Of a stretch of 64,000 nt of DNA, positions 9,372 to 18,890 are shown piece by piece. Location: contig NZ_CP129382.1 in NCBI RefSeq assembly GCF_030435705.1, forward strand, positions 2,970,501 to 3,034,500. Reading direction: 5' to 3'. This DNA comes from Rhizobium sp. SSA_523. GTDB lineage: Bacteria > Pseudomonadota > Alphaproteobacteria > Rhizobiales > Rhizobiaceae. The notes beneath the pieces are model-generated. The model was given only the letters and a program-made list of their open reading frames with translations, was not told the origin of the DNA and did not search any database. Positions within the stretch are counted from its first letter, which is position 1; each line of letters begins with the position of its first letter. Both the position numbers and the translations under genes were made by a program.

Positions 9372-10126
9372 TAGAGGGAGCGGCCGGCGATGATCGCACG
9401 CGCCTTGTCGAGGTCTGCGGGAGTATCGACGCCCAGCGGCACCGAGTCAACGATCTCCACATCGATGCGCATCCCCGCTTCGAGAGCACGCAATTGTTCG
9501 AGCCTTTCGCGCTGTTCGAGCGGCGAGGGGCCAAGCGCCACGAAGCGCTCCAGGGCGCTGCGCCGATAGGTGTAAAGGCCGATGTGATGGTAGAGCGGGC
9601 CATCTCCGTAAGGGGCCGTCGCCCGGGTGAAATAGAGCGCGCGCTGGCGCGTCTCGCTGAGGGGCGATCCCACCACCTTCACCACGTTCGGATTATGCCT
9701 TTCCTCCTCCTCGCGGATCTGGACGGCAAGCGTCGCAATATCCACCGAGGCATCCTCCAGGGGGCGCAGCGAAGCCAGAACCGTCTCCGGCTCGATGGTC
9801 GGCAGGTCGCCCTGGACATTGATGATCTTGTCGAAGCGCCGCTCCGGATCGGCGGCCTGCAGCGCCTCGTGGATGCGGTCGGAGCCGGATTGATGATCCT
9901 GCCGCGTCATGACGACGTCGAAGCCCGACGCCTCGACCGTTCTGAACACCGCCTCATCATCCACGGCGACAATGACGCGGCCGGCATCCGCCTCGCGTGC
10001 CCGCCTTGCCACCTGGACGATCATGGGCGCGCCGCAAATATCCGCCAGCGGCTTGCCGGGCAGGCGCGTCGACGCCATGCGGGCAGGAATCAGAACGAGT
10101 GTCCTGTCGAATTCCGGATTGCGCAT
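9371..10126 (-). CDS. kdsB: CMP-KDO synthetase (3-deoxy-manno-octulosonate cytidylyltransferase)
   Basis: Activates KDO with CTP for lipopolysaccharide inner-core synthesis in the cytoplasm. The 251-residue protein starts near [20 protein letters not shown], the nucleotide-binding signature, and contains [24 protein letters not shown] and [10 protein letters not shown], all typical of KdsB. The ATG at 10126 has GAAAGGA upstream; the longer frame adds unrelated sequence. It is coupled to pheA by a one-base overlap, a pair conserved in Rhizobiaceae. Confidence 0.93.
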   Translation of the reverse strand: MRNPEFDRTLVLIPARMASTRLPGKPLADICGAPMIVQVARRAREADAGRVIVAVDDEAVFRTVEASGFDVVMTRQDHQSGSDRIHEALQAADPERRFDKIINVQGDLPTIEPETVLASLRPLEDASVDIATLAVQIREEEERHNPNVVKVVGSPLSETRQRALYFTRATAPYGDGPLYHHIGLYTYRRSALERFVALGPSPLEQRERLEQLRALEAGMRIDVEIVDSVPLGVDTPADLDKARAIIAGRSL

Positions 10127-10276
10127 AGACGTCCTTTCAATTCCCCCAGGATGGCAAAAGGTCTCAGGGGGAGCACACTGATTCAGGTTGCACCGATCTC
10201 GCAAAAGACATAGCTTTCAAGGGATTTCAAGGTGGGACACCCGTGATTCCAACGGGTGGGAAGGAGCTTTTAGCGA

Positions 10277-10858
10277 ATGAACGCCTATACGAACATGGCT
10301 GTGGGGGCCTTGCTCAGTACTGTTTTCGTGATGATGTCTGTCTCTATCGCGTCGGAAGGCCTGTTCCATTCCGAAGCGCCGGAGAAGCCGGGTTTCGAAA
10401 TTGTAGCAGAAGAGGCTCCGGCCGAAGGTGGCGCGGAGGCAGCTGCTGCGGCGGCCGTTCCGATCGCACAGCTTATGGCCACTGCCGATCCGGCCGCAGG
10501 TGCAAATTCCTTCAAGAAATGCGCAAGCTGTCATTCGGCCGATCCGAGCAGTCCCAACAAGGTCGGTCCCGGCCTTTGGGAAATCGTCAATCGGCCGATC
10601 GCGCATCATGAAGGTTTCAGCTACTCGGCTGCGATGAAGGAATTTTCCAAGGATGGTACGGTTGTTTGGGATTACGAGCATCTGAACCACTTCCTGGCAG
10701 CGCCCAAGGCTTACATTCCGGGCACGGCCATGGGCTTTGCGGGTCTGAAGAAGGACGACGAACGGGCGAATGTCATTGCCTATCTCCGTTCGCTCGCGCA
10801 AACCCCGGCGCCCCTGCCGGAGCCGACGACGGAGCCGGCGCCGCCTGCGACGAACTGA
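10277..10858 (+). CDS. Membrane-anchored cytochrome c (CycM-like)
   Basis: A 193-residue c-type cytochrome with one N-terminal membrane anchor (about residues 5-25) and no obvious cleavage site, so it should stay tethered to the periplasmic face and carry electrons to a terminal oxidase. A Glu/Ala-rich linker precedes the haem domain. Haem is attached at CASCH (residues 82-86), and [11 protein letters not shown] supplies the axial Met. The tail is Pro/Thr-rich. This is the layout of rhizobial CycM (cytochrome c552). GGAAGGAG precedes the ATG. It is divergent from kdsB. Confidence 0.85.
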   Translation: MNAYTNMAVGALLSTVFVMMSVSIASEGLFHSEAPEKPGFEIVAEEAPAEGGAEAAAAAAVPIAQLMATADPAAGANSFKKCASCHSADPSSPNKVGPGLWEIVNRPIAHHEGFSYSAAMKEFSKDGTVVWDYEHLNHFLAAPKAYIPGTAMGFAGLKKDDERANVIAYLRSLAQTPAPLPEPTTEPAPPATN

Positions 10859-10912
10859 TCCGTTCTGCCTTCCCTCGGGGACGGCATGGCGCTCTTGAAC
10901 ATCACGTGAGGC

Positions 10913-10945
10913 AAAGCCCGGTCGTTTCGGCCGGGCTTTCTTTCG
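10913..10945. terminator. Bidirectional terminator between cytochrome c and AEC genes
   Basis: Perfect 9-bp stem aaagcccgg (10913-10921) and ccgggcttt (10931-10939). It has T-rich flanks in the forward direction and A-rich in the other, between two convergent genes. Confidence 0.75.
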
Positions 10946-10952
10946 TTGCCTC

Positions 10953-11900
10953 TCAGGCCAGCAGCCAGGCCCAGAAGCTGACCGAGACAATGCCAAGCAC
11001 TGTGGTGATGCTGATGACCGATGCGGCGAGGCTGCCGCCGGACTGAAACCGGGTCGCGATGATCCAGGCATTGATGCCGGTGGGGACGGAGGAGGTCAGC
11101 ACCATGGCTGAGGTCCAGGCGGGCGAGAGGCCGAGAAGCCGCGACAGGACGAAGACGCAGGCCGGCAGCAGGAGAAGTTTCAGCACCGCCATCACCACCG
11201 CCAGGGAGAGGTTCCCCTTCACGGGATATTTGCGCAGGGTCATGCCAAGCGAAATCAGGGCCGCGCCCGCCGTGACGCTGGCGATCTGGTCGACGACGCT
11301 TTTGAGCACGGGGGGCAGGGCGCCCAGCCCCGCAAGATTGTAACCGAGACCGGCGGCAAGCGCGATCACCAGCGGGTTGCGGACCAGATTGATGGCGACC
11401 TGGCGCAACACTGCGGCGAGGCTGCGCTGCGCCGTGCCGTCCACCTTCGCGCTTGCATGTTCCATCAGAATGGTTCCGGCCACCATCATCAGCGGCAGAT
11501 GGATGGCCAGCAGGATCGACAGCGCGACAATGCCGTCGTTTCCGACAGATCGACCGACAAGCGGAAGGCCGATGAAGACATTATTGGCGAAGGCGGAGGA
11601 CATGCCGGCAATGACGCCGATCTTGGCGTCCCTGCCGAACATGAACCGCGCCACCAGATGCCCGGCTATCCAGGTGACAGCAACGCCGCCGAAATAGGCG
11701 ATCCAGAGGCGGAAGGGCGATGCGCCCTCAAAATGCGCCTCTGCAAGGGTGCGGAAGATGAGGGCGGGCAGGGCCACCTTGAAGACGAATTCAGCCAGCG
11801 CATCCCCCGTCTGCTCTCGCAGAAGACCGACGCGGGCGGCAACCCAACCAATCAGGATCAGGAGAAAGACGGGCAGGACATTGACGAAGACGGCAGACAA
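10953..11900 (-). CDS. AEC family transporter
   Basis: A 315-residue membrane protein of the auxin efflux carrier family, found in bacteria as malonate, malate or other organic anion carriers. About ten helices are visible in two five-helix halves. Characteristic pieces are VFKVALPALIFRTLA in the first half, SAFANNVFIGLPLVG with the functional Asn-Asn, and SSVPTGINAWIIA in the second half. It is convergent with the cytochrome gene and separated by a shared terminator. The substrate cannot be predicted. Confidence 0.82.
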   Translation of the reverse strand: MSAVFVNVLPVFLLILIGWVAARVGLLREQTGDALAEFVFKVALPALIFRTLAEAHFEGASPFRLWIAYFGGVAVTWIAGHLVARFMFGRDAKIGVIAGMSSAFANNVFIGLPLVGRSVGNDGIVALSILLAIHLPLMMVAGTILMEHASAKVDGTAQRSLAAVLRQVAINLVRNPLVIALAAGLGYNLAGLGALPPVLKSVVDQIASVTAGAALISLGMTLRKYPVKGNLSLAVVMAVLKLLLLPACVFVLSRLLGLSPAWTSAMVLTSSVPTGINAWIIATRFQSGGSLAASVISITTVLGIVSVSFWAWLLA

Positions 11901-12444
11901 ACGCGAAGGCTTTCAGCAGGAGAATACCTTCGACTTACTCTATAAGCGCGAGCCGCACAAACAGCATGAGCGCCGACTGACTCTGCATCCATACGGGCAA
12001 AGGGAATGTGCCTGACGCGGACGCCGCAAAGGAAGCGGATCCGCGCTCGCAAAAAGGCACCGGAACCGCCCTCCGCCAGTTCATCCGTGGTCGGTGGGCG
12101 ATCCGACAGGCGTTTTCTAGCAAGGCTGGATGACGGCAGGATGACGAAATCACATCGCGGCCGTTGCTCGGCCGTGCCGCGCCCCGCGTGACGCCTTCTC
12201 CAGGCGATTACTGGCTGCGCGAGGCCTTGCGCTTGCCGACCTCGAGACGCTAATGGAGGACGGACGATAAAGGAGCTCGAACGGGCAAGCGCGTTATCCT
12301 CCCCTTTCGTCGAAGCTGACACCCTGATTTGCTCCCATTTCGCATGGCAGCGATGAGCATTCGGCCTTGCGACCCCGGTAGCGGCGACGGCGCTATTGCG
12401 GTTGGCAGCGCCAACCTTGTAGGACATAGGAGATTGGAAGCCTG
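11901..12444. other. Intergenic stretch, no gene recognised
   Basis: About 540 bp between the divergent AEC and adenosine kinase genes. Open frames on both strands (for example minus 11858-12427) are Arg/Ser-rich shadows without ribosome binding sites or family resemblance. I see no RNA gene or strong hairpin. Confidence 0.5.
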
Positions 12445-13437
12445 ATGAGCAAGTTCGACGTCCTGACGATCGGCAATGCGATCGTTGATATTCTGTCGCG
12501 GTGCGATGACAGTTTCCTGACCGAGAACGGCATCATCAAGGGCGCCATGAACCTGATCGACGCGGAGCGGGCGGAACGCCTCTATGCGCTGATGGGTCCC
12601 GCCCACGAGGCCTCCGGAGGCAGCGCCGGCAATACGGCGGCCGGAGTGGCGAGTTTCGGTGCCTCCGCGGCCTATTTCGGCAAAGTGGCGGAGGACGAGC
12701 TCGGCAAGATCTTCGGACATGATATTCGCGCGCTCGGCGTGCATTACACCACGAAGCCGGAAGGGACAGCTCCGCCCACGGCCCGCTCCATGATCTTCAT
12801 CACCCCGGACGGGGAGCGCTCCATGAATACCTATCTCGGCGCCTGCGTGGATCTGGGTCCCGAACATGTCGAGCCGGATGTGGTTGCCGAAGCGAAGGTC
12901 ACCTATTTCGAAGGCTATCTCTGGGATCCGCCGCGCGCCAAGGAAGCCATTCTGGAATGCGCGCGCCTTGCCCATGCCAATGGGCGCGAAGTGTCGATGA
13001 CGCTTTCGGATTCCTTCTGTGTTGATCGCTATCGGGGAGAGTTTCTCGAACTGATGCGGTCCGGCACGGTGGATATCGTCTTCGCCAACAAGCAGGAAGC
13101 GCTGTCGCTTTACGAGACCGAGGATTTCGACCTGGCGCTCGACACGATCGCCGCCGACTGCAAGCTTGCCGCCGTCACCTTGAGCGAGGAGGGCGCCATC
13201 ATCGTCCGGGGCAGCGAGCGCATCAAGGTGGATGCCATCGACATCGACAGGCTGGTGGATACCACCGGCGCCGGAGACCTCTTCGCCGCCGGCTTCCTCT
13301 ATGGGTACACGACCGGAAAGCCGCTCGACATCTGCGGCAAGCTGGGTTGCCTGGCGGCAGGCATCGTCATCCAGCAGATCGGGCCAAGGCCGATGACCTC
13401 CCTCAAGGAGGCCGCCGCAGCAGCGGGTCTTATTTGA
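12445..13437 (+). CDS. Adenosine kinase (PfkB family)
   Basis: A 330-residue cytosolic sugar/nucleoside kinase that most likely phosphorylates adenosine to AMP. N-terminal FDVLTIGNAIVDIL and the substrate-lid motif SGGSAGNTAAGVASFG are typical of the adenosine kinase branch. The C-terminal PfkB signature DTTGAGDLFAAGFLYG contains the catalytic Asp and anion hole. Ribokinase-like paralogues are the alternative, but MNTYLGACVDL and the overall length fit rhizobial adenosine kinases. The ATG at 12445 has GGAGATTGGAAG upstream. Its 3' end overlaps the convergent SH3 gene by eight bases. Confidence 0.85.
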   Translation: MSKFDVLTIGNAIVDILSRCDDSFLTENGIIKGAMNLIDAERAERLYALMGPAHEASGGSAGNTAAGVASFGASAAYFGKVAEDELGKIFGHDIRALGVHYTTKPEGTAPPTARSMIFITPDGERSMNTYLGACVDLGPEHVEPDVVAEAKVTYFEGYLWDPPRAKEAILECARLAHANGREVSMTLSDSFCVDRYRGEFLELMRSGTVDIVFANKQEALSLYETEDFDLALDTIAADCKLAAVTLSEEGAIIVRGSERIKVDAIDIDRLVDTTGAGDLFAAGFLYGYTTGKPLDICGKLGCLAAGIVIQQIGPRPMTSLKEAAAAAGLI

Positions 13438-13996
13438 ACGCTTCGCCCGGATAGGCGCCCCAGATCTCGCTCTGGCTTACCCAGCCTTCCGCGGAACCGG
13501 CTTCCGCACGACACCAGGTGCCGTTGCATTCCTTGATCCGCACGATCACGCCGGGCTCCAGCCGCGCGGCAATTGCCGCGCTGGTTTGCGGCTCGCGCCG
13601 CATGTTGACGAAGATATCCTTGCCCTTGCCCTTCATCCATGGTGCGGCAACCGCAGTGCGCTCGCCGGACAGAAGAGCCTGGTTCACCCAGCCTTCGGTC
13701 CCGTCCGCATCCCGCACGCGTCGCCAATTGTCGTATTCCTGGATGATCTCCATTGGCAGACCTTCCTTGAGATACATCCATGCCACCGCATAATCGGTGC
13801 TGGGGCCGATGCGGATATTGACCCTGCGCGACTTCAGGCTGACGAAGCGCGGCAGGGGCAGGCCGCTGGCGCCTTTCGACGTGCCTTGGGCATGAACGGG
13901 ATAGACGTCGCCGATCGCGCCGAAGACGGTGGCGGTCAGCGCAAGCAGCAACGCAACAGAGGAAACACGCAGAGTGCGACGCATAGGAGGTCTCAT
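13430..13996 (-). CDS. Secreted SH3-domain protein
   Basis: A 188-residue exported protein with two bacterial SH3-like repeats. The signal peptide covers about residues 5-37. The first repeat holds VNIRIGPSTDYAVAWMYLK and GTEGWVNQALLSG; the second holds IFVNMRREPQTSAAIAARLE and AEGWVSQSEIWGAY. Such domains usually bind cell wall peptides. The frame stays open far upstream to 15271 but that extension is antisense to the dehydrogenase gene and is not protein-like, so the ATG at 13996 was chosen (13984 is an alternative). It diverges from the dehydrogenase. Confidence 0.75.
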   Translation of the reverse strand: MRPPMRRTLRVSSVALLLALTATVFGAIGDVYPVHAQGTSKGASGLPLPRFVSLKSRRVNIRIGPSTDYAVAWMYLKEGLPMEIIQEYDNWRRVRDADGTEGWVNQALLSGERTAVAAPWMKGKGKDIFVNMRREPQTSAAIAARLEPGVIVRIKECNGTWCRAEAGSAEGWVSQSEIWGAYPGEAFK

Positions 13997-14161
13997 CGAT
14001 TTTTCGAACGTAAGCCAGCCGCGCCTTATGTGGCACGGTAGCGGAACAGGCAGCCGCGAGGTTTTGTTTGTCTTCGTCGACGGGTCTGGTAGAAAACGCC
14101 TGATCCGCCGAATGTCGCCGATCTTGGTTAACGAGTTCTGAACGAGCTTTGAAGGACGCCC

Positions 14162-15166
14162 ATGACCGCCAGGAAAAAGCCCAAGGTCTACATCACCCGA
14201 AAGCTGCCGGATGCGGTCGAGACGCGCATGCGCGAATTGTTCGACGCAGAGCTGAATATCGACGACGTACCGCGCAGTGAAGCCCAGCTGATGGAAGCCC
14301 TGCGGCATGCGGATGTTCTCGTGCCCACCGTGACGGACCGGATCGATGCCGCCCTGCTGGCCTCGGCGGGCCCGCAGCTCAAGCTGATTGCCAGCTTCTC
14401 GAATGGCGTCGACCATATCGACGTTGATGCGGCCGCCCGCCAGGGCATCACGGTGACCAATACGCCCAATGTCCTGACGGAAGATACGGCTGACATGACC
14501 ATGGTGCTGATTTTCGCGGTCATGCGGCGACTGATCGAGGGCTCGCGGGTTCTGACGGAACATGCCTCGGACTGGGCCGGCTGGTCGCCGACCTGGATGC
14601 TCGGCCGCCGGATCGGCGGCAAGCGGATCGGCATTGTCGGCATGGGACGAATCGGGACGGCGGTTGCGCGCCGCGCCAAGGCCTTCGGTCTTGCCATTCA
14701 TTACCATAACCGCAAGCGCGTCAGCCCGGCGACGGAGGAAGAGCTCGAGGCCACCTATTGGGACAGTCTCGACCAGATGCTGGCGCGGGTCGATATCGTC
14801 TCGGTCAATTGCCCCTCCACCCCGGCCACCTTCCACCTCCTCTCGGCGCGCAGGCTGGCTCTGATGCAGCCGAGCAGCATCATCGTCAACACGGCGCGCG
14901 GCGATATCATCGACGAGAGCGCCCTCATCCAGCTTCTCAAAGAGGATAAGATTGCGGGCGCCGGCCTGGATGTGTTCACCAATGAACCGCTCGTCAATCC
15001 GAAGCTTCTGAAGCTTGCCAAGGAAGGGAAGGCGGTTCTCCTGCCGCATATGGGATCGGCGACCACGGAAGGGCGGATCGATATGGGAGACAAGGTGATC
15101 ATCAACATCCGTACCTTCTTCGACGGCCATCGTCCGCCCAATCGGGTTCTGCCGAGCCGGCTCTGA
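14162..15166 (+). CDS. D-isomer-specific 2-hydroxyacid dehydrogenase
   Basis: A 334-residue NAD(P)-dependent oxidoreductase, probably a glyoxylate/hydroxypyruvate reductase. The Rossmann motif GIVGMGRIGTAVARRAKAFG lies near residues 158-177. The catalytic Arg is in NTARGDIIDESAL, the Glu lies about 28 residues later, and the His is in LLPHMGSATTEGR. FSNGVDHIDVDAAARQGI is the usual substrate-domain motif. Its close relatives in Rhizobiaceae are annotated as glyoxylate reductases; the exact 2-keto acid is not determinable. Confidence 0.87.
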   Translation: MTARKKPKVYITRKLPDAVETRMRELFDAELNIDDVPRSEAQLMEALRHADVLVPTVTDRIDAALLASAGPQLKLIASFSNGVDHIDVDAAARQGITVTNTPNVLTEDTADMTMVLIFAVMRRLIEGSRVLTEHASDWAGWSPTWMLGRRIGGKRIGIVGMGRIGTAVARRAKAFGLAIHYHNRKRVSPATEEELEATYWDSLDQMLARVDIVSVNCPSTPATFHLLSARRLALMQPSSIIVNTARGDIIDESALIQLLKEDKIAGAGLDVFTNEPLVNPKLLKLAKEGKAVLLPHMGSATTEGRIDMGDKVIINIRTFFDGHRPPNRVLPSRL

Positions 15167-15433
15167 TCTTGTTTGGACCCTGGTCCTGTCCCTCCTTTCA
15201 CCGCCTTTTGCGCGCTCTGCCTTGATGCTCCCGCCTGGAGCCCGGGTCGCCACGCCGCCTTGCATGCTCATGCGGTCTTCACGCGGTCTTGAAGGCCCCT
15301 GAAGCCATGGCGGCCGCGATCTCGGCAGGCTGGTCCGATCCAGTCGGCAGCAGACCGCGTAGTCCCCCGCATGACCGATACCCGTTTCCGCCCTCGTTCT
15401 TGCCGGGCGGCAGCCGGTATGAGGGAGGCTGGC

Positions 15434-15934
15434 ATGTGGACGGGTCTTTTACGGCTGACGATGGGGCTGACGATGGCGATGGTGATGCAGACCGCGCAGG
15501 CCGCGGATCTGGTGCTGGAGAGCTATTTTTCGGGAAAGACAAGGGCAACCGGCGCCTTCGGCGCCATCAACGGCGTGAAGCGCACCTTCACCGTCGATTT
15601 GACCGGCCGTTTCGACGGGAGGACCCTCGTTCTGCGAGAAGATTTCGTCTTCGCAGACGGCGAGCGGGACACCAAGACCTGGCGGTTCACCAAGACGGCA
15701 CCCGGCCGCTATTCCGGCACGCGGGAAGATGTGATCGGAACCACCCATGTGGCGATCTCGGGGCGGGTGGCGCGGTTCAATTATCTCGTCAACCTTGGCA
15801 CCGCAGCCAAACCGAACATAGTCCGCTTTCACGACAGGATGGTGCTGAAGGACGATGGACGTTTGATCAACACGGCCTGGGTGACGAAGTTTCTGTTCCC
15901 CGTCGCGCGGACCAAAGTCATCTTCCAGCGGTAG
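15434..15934 (+). CDS. DUF3833 family secreted protein
   Basis: A 166-residue protein of the DUF3833 family, function unknown. After a signal peptide (residues 1-23, ending MAMVMQTAQA) comes the conserved core: ESYFSGKTRATGAFGAING, the VDLTGRFDGRTLVLREDFVF strand pair, DTKTWRFTKT and GRYSGTREDVIGT. The internal ATG at 15434 was chosen because GGGAGG lies six bases upstream and it begins a proper signal peptide; the ATG at 15371 would bury it. Probably periplasmic. It is followed by convergent GNAT. Confidence 0.75.
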   Translation: MWTGLLRLTMGLTMAMVMQTAQAADLVLESYFSGKTRATGAFGAINGVKRTFTVDLTGRFDGRTLVLREDFVFADGERDTKTWRFTKTAPGRYSGTREDVIGTTHVAISGRVARFNYLVNLGTAAKPNIVRFHDRMVLKDDGRLINTAWVTKFLFPVARTKVIFQR

Positions 15935-15987
15935 CCGACAGTGCCGCGATCCGCAAAGTCGGCAACGGCCCCTTTGGATCACCAGGT

Positions 15988-16464
15988 CTACGCTTCGAGC
16001 TGCTTGGTCATCTCGATATAGGTGATCCGGTCATAACCGGCATGCGACCGCTCTGCCGTGCGGGAAAAACCCCATCGGGCAAATCTCTCATGGTTCTCGA
16101 TGAGCTCGATCCGGGTTTCCAGGCGCAGGCGGGAAAGGCCAAGCCTTCGCGCCTCCGCTTCGGCAGCGGCGAGCAGGCGCAGACCAAGCCCGCGGCCCTG
16201 CGCGCCCGGCAGAACGGCAAGCTTGCCGATATAGAGGCTTCCGGTTTCCGGTTTGCAGAAGATGCAGCCCAGTAATGTTCCATTCTCCTCGGCCAGAAAG
16301 CCAATCTCGGCGCCTGCCTTGTCCTTCAGGAGCATTGGCGTCAACCGGTGAGCGGATGATGGTGGATCGATCCTGTCATCCATGAAGGCGAATGCAGACA
16401 GGATGAGCGCCAGGAGGTCCTCAAAGCGGTCGAACTGGTCGGAGACGGGAGCGATGGTCACCAT
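15988..16464 (-). CDS. GNAT family N-acetyltransferase
   Basis: A 158-residue GCN5-type acetyltransferase. The acetyl-CoA pyrophosphate-binding motif is GAQGRGLGLRLLAAAEAEAR, preceded by the strand LYIGKLAVLP. The C-terminal part holds ELIENHERFARWGFSRT, the NxxxxxxYxxxGF-like motif. It begins three bases after moeB ends, so it is the last gene of a recF-moeB-GNAT unit seen in other rhizobia. The substrate is unknown. Confidence 0.85.
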   Translation of the reverse strand: MVTIAPVSDQFDRFEDLLALILSAFAFMDDRIDPPSSAHRLTPMLLKDKAGAEIGFLAEENGTLLGCIFCKPETGSLYIGKLAVLPGAQGRGLGLRLLAAAEAEARRLGLSRLRLETRIELIENHERFARWGFSRTAERSHAGYDRITYIEMTKQLEA

Positions 16465-16467
16465 GCG

Positions 16468-17226
16468 TCAGGCCTTGCGGCGGCGGCGATAGCGAATCGT
16501 CTCGAATTGCGCGCCAAGCGAATCATAACTCAGCAGGCGACCGATCAGCGGCGTCCCGATGCCGGTGATCACCTTGAGAGCCTCCATGGCCATCATCGTG
16601 CCGATGACGCCTGTGAGCGCGCCGATGACGCCGGTCTCCGCACAATTGGGCAGGAGTCCCTGCGGAGGCTTGACGGGGAACAGGTCGCGATAGGTCGGGT
16701 TCAAGCCTCCCTCATCGTCGGTTTCAAAAGGGGCCAGGACCGTTACCGTTCCATCGAATCGGCCCACCGCGCCTGTCACCAGCGGAATGCGCGCCGCCTC
16801 GGCCGCGTCCGCCGCCGCATAGCGCGTGTCGAAATTGTCCGACCCGTCGACCAGCAGATCGAAGCCGCTCAGCTGCGAGGCGGCAAAGGTCTCGTCGAAC
16901 CTTTCCTCGAAGCGGATGACGCGAACATGCGGGTTGAGCCTCGCAATGGCCTTTGCCGCACTCTCTGTCTTCAGGTCGTTCAAGGTGCCGCTGTCATGGA
17001 TGACCTGCCGCTGCAGATTGGAAAGCGAAACCCGGTCATCATCCACAATGCCCAGTGTGCCGACCCCTGCCGCAGCAAGATATTGCAGGACGGGCGCTCC
17101 CAGTCCGCCTGCGCCGATGACCAGCACCCTTGCCGCCTTCAGCCGCTGTTGCCCGGCGCCCCCCACTTCCGGAAGGAGGATATGGCGCTTGTAGCGTTCG
17201 ATCTCGTCGGGTTTCAACGGTTCCAT
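16468..17226 (-). CDS. moeB: MoeB/ThiF-type adenylyltransferase
   Basis: An E1-like enzyme that adenylates the C-terminal glycine of MoaD (or ThiS) for sulfur transfer in molybdopterin synthesis. The 252-residue protein has the ATP motif VIGAGGLGAPVLQYLAAAGV near residue 35, then DDDRVSLSNLQRQVIH, SAAKAIARLNP and DLLVDGSDNFDTRY with the catalytic Asp. LPNCAETGVIGALTGVIG carries the conserved Cys. The two CxxC zinc pairs of E. coli MoeB are not visible; many alphaproteobacterial MoeB proteins lack them. It lies between recF and the GNAT gene. Confidence 0.85.
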   Translation of the reverse strand: MEPLKPDEIERYKRHILLPEVGGAGQQRLKAARVLVIGAGGLGAPVLQYLAAAGVGTLGIVDDDRVSLSNLQRQVIHDSGTLNDLKTESAAKAIARLNPHVRVIRFEERFDETFAASQLSGFDLLVDGSDNFDTRYAAADAAEAARIPLVTGAVGRFDGTVTVLAPFETDDEGGLNPTYRDLFPVKPPQGLLPNCAETGVIGALTGVIGTMMAMEALKVITGIGTPLIGRLLSYDSLGAQFETIRYRRRRKA

Positions 17227-17253
17227 GCAGGTTCGTCCTGGTTGCTCGAAAGG

Positions 17254-18375
17254 TCAGGGCAGGATTTTGCCCTGGCTGACGGTGAAGAATTGCGCGCGGG
17301 GTCCCAGCGCGTCGAACATGGCACGATCCGTGCCGGTCATGAAGGCCTGGCCGCCCAGCCCGTCGACGAGATCAAAGAGCGCCGCTCGTCTGCCTTCGTC
17401 GAGATGGGCAGCAATCTCGTCCAGCAGCAGCACGGGCGCATAACCGGTCATATCGGCCGTCAGACGCGCATGCGCCAGGACGAGGCCGACCAGCAGGGCC
17501 TTCTGCTCGCCGGTCGAGCATCGTTCCGCCTCGATATCCTTGTCGCGGTGACGGACCAGGAGGTCGACCCGGTGCGGCCCGGTCAATGTGCGCCCGGCGG
17601 CCGCGTCGCGGTGGCGCGTATCGCGCAGGATCTCCACAAATGCGTCCTCCAGCTCGGCAAAGGGCCGTTCAGCCTCCTCGTCGAGGAAGCCGGACAGCGC
17701 CAGAGCCGGAGAGGGGAAGGGTGATTCGCCGGTTCGGGCGATCAGCGCCGTAAGAAGCCCTAGCATTTCGCGACGGGCCGCGGCCATGGCAATTCCGAGT
17801 TCGGCCATCTGCACCTCGATCGCCGACAGCCAGGCGGGATCGAAGCGGCCTTCGGAAAGGAGGCGATTGCGGCTGCGCATGGCTCTTTCATAGTCGGCGG
17901 CGCGGCGGCCATGCGCCGGGTCGAGCGACAAGACAAGCCTGTCGAGGAAACGCCGCCGATCGGATGCGCTGCCGGTAAACAATCCGTCCATCGCGGGCGT
18001 GAGCCAGAGAACGTTGAGATGATCGGTCAGTTCTTCGACCGACCGCGCCGCTGTGCCGTTCAACCGCAGCCGTCGCGCCGAGACCTCGTCGCCGGCATCG
18101 ATTCCGGTGCCGATGGCGACATCGCCCTCGCGCCCCACCACCTGTGCGAAAACGGAAAATCCCCCCGGCGCCCCAACCCGCGTGACATCCGAGAGAACGG
18201 TGCGCCGGAGACCGCGCCCCGGCGAGAGGAAGGAGACCGCTTCGAGAAGATTTGTCTTGCCTGAGCCGTTATCGCCGGTCAGCACCACATGTCGCTCATC
18301 GATAGCCAGCGTCGCTTGCGCATAATTGCGAAAGTCCGTCAGCGTCAGTTTCGTGAGATATGTCCTGTCTGCCAT
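17254..18375 (-). CDS. recF: DNA replication and repair protein RecF
   Basis: A 373-residue SMC-like ATPase that helps load RecA at single-strand gaps with RecO and RecR. Walker A is LTGDNGSGKTNLLEAVSFLS near residue 33. The QxxLL-type region, the ABC signature STGEQKALLVGLVLAHA and Walker B APVLLLDEIAAHLD follow in order, with a D-loop at LDEGRR. Length and architecture are standard. The ATG at 18375 begins MADRTYLTKLTLTDFRNY, the expected N-terminus. moeB follows after 27 bp. Confidence 0.95.
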   Translation of the reverse strand: MADRTYLTKLTLTDFRNYAQATLAIDERHVVLTGDNGSGKTNLLEAVSFLSPGRGLRRTVLSDVTRVGAPGGFSVFAQVVGREGDVAIGTGIDAGDEVSARRLRLNGTAARSVEELTDHLNVLWLTPAMDGLFTGSASDRRRFLDRLVLSLDPAHGRRAADYERAMRSRNRLLSEGRFDPAWLSAIEVQMAELGIAMAAARREMLGLLTALIARTGESPFPSPALALSGFLDEEAERPFAELEDAFVEILRDTRHRDAAAGRTLTGPHRVDLLVRHRDKDIEAERCSTGEQKALLVGLVLAHARLTADMTGYAPVLLLDEIAAHLDEGRRAALFDLVDGLGGQAFMTGTDRAMFDALGPRAQFFTVSQGKILP

Positions 18376-18548
18376 GGTGCCTTATCAGGTGTTGAACATG
18401 CAGCTAGCGGCTCGCCGCAGCGATGGCAAGCTGTGCAAGCTGCCGGAGGCAAGAGAATCCTGTAATGCTCTGTCAAAAGAATCACTGCAGCTCTCCGCTC
18501 GGAATTATGTTAGTCTTGACTTCGGTTCACCTGTTCCGGGAGGCGGAA

Positions 18549-18836
18549 ATGAGCAGGCATGAGGAACTGACGCCGGAGGAGGCCCGCGCCGACCATTGGC
18601 ACATGCTGCGTTTCCTGGCCACGAACGCGGTCTTCGGCTTTCTGCTGGGGCTGATGATTGCCATGGCAATGATCTGGTTTGATTTCGCGGATCTGGGAAC
18701 GCGTATCGCGCGCGCTCGAAACCCATGGCTGGTGATGTTCATCCTCGCGACACCCCTGTGCTTCACCTTTGCCGGTGCCGTCACGGCCTCCGCCGTGATG
18801 CTGATGCCCTATCGGCGCAAGAAGGATCTCCCCTGA
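18549..18836 (+). CDS. Small two-helix membrane protein
   Basis: A 95-residue protein with two hydrophobic segments (about residues 24-46 and 60-83), a charged N-terminus rich in Glu and His, and a positively charged C-terminus (YRRKKDLP). It resembles conserved hypothetical inner-membrane proteins of Rhizobiaceae. GGGAGGCG precedes the ATG. It heads a short forward run with slyX and the DUF924 gene and diverges from recF. No function can be assigned. Confidence 0.7.
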   Translation: MSRHEELTPEEARADHWHMLRFLATNAVFGFLLGLMIAMAMIWFDFADLGTRIARARNPWLVMFILATPLCFTFAGAVTASAVMLMPYRRKKDLP

Positions 18837-18890
18837 TAGGCAGTGCATCCGATCTTTTCAGCCCTTGGCCACTCAGATAGGAGAGAGACC

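Noticed and set aside
11858..12427. A 189-codon minus-strand gene between the AEC and adenosine kinase genes
   Set aside because: It overlaps the AEC start region, is Arg/Ser-rich without pattern and has no ribosome binding site.
13997..15271. N-terminal extension of the SH3 protein frame
   Set aside because: It is antisense to the 2-hydroxyacid dehydrogenase and would bury a clear signal peptide.
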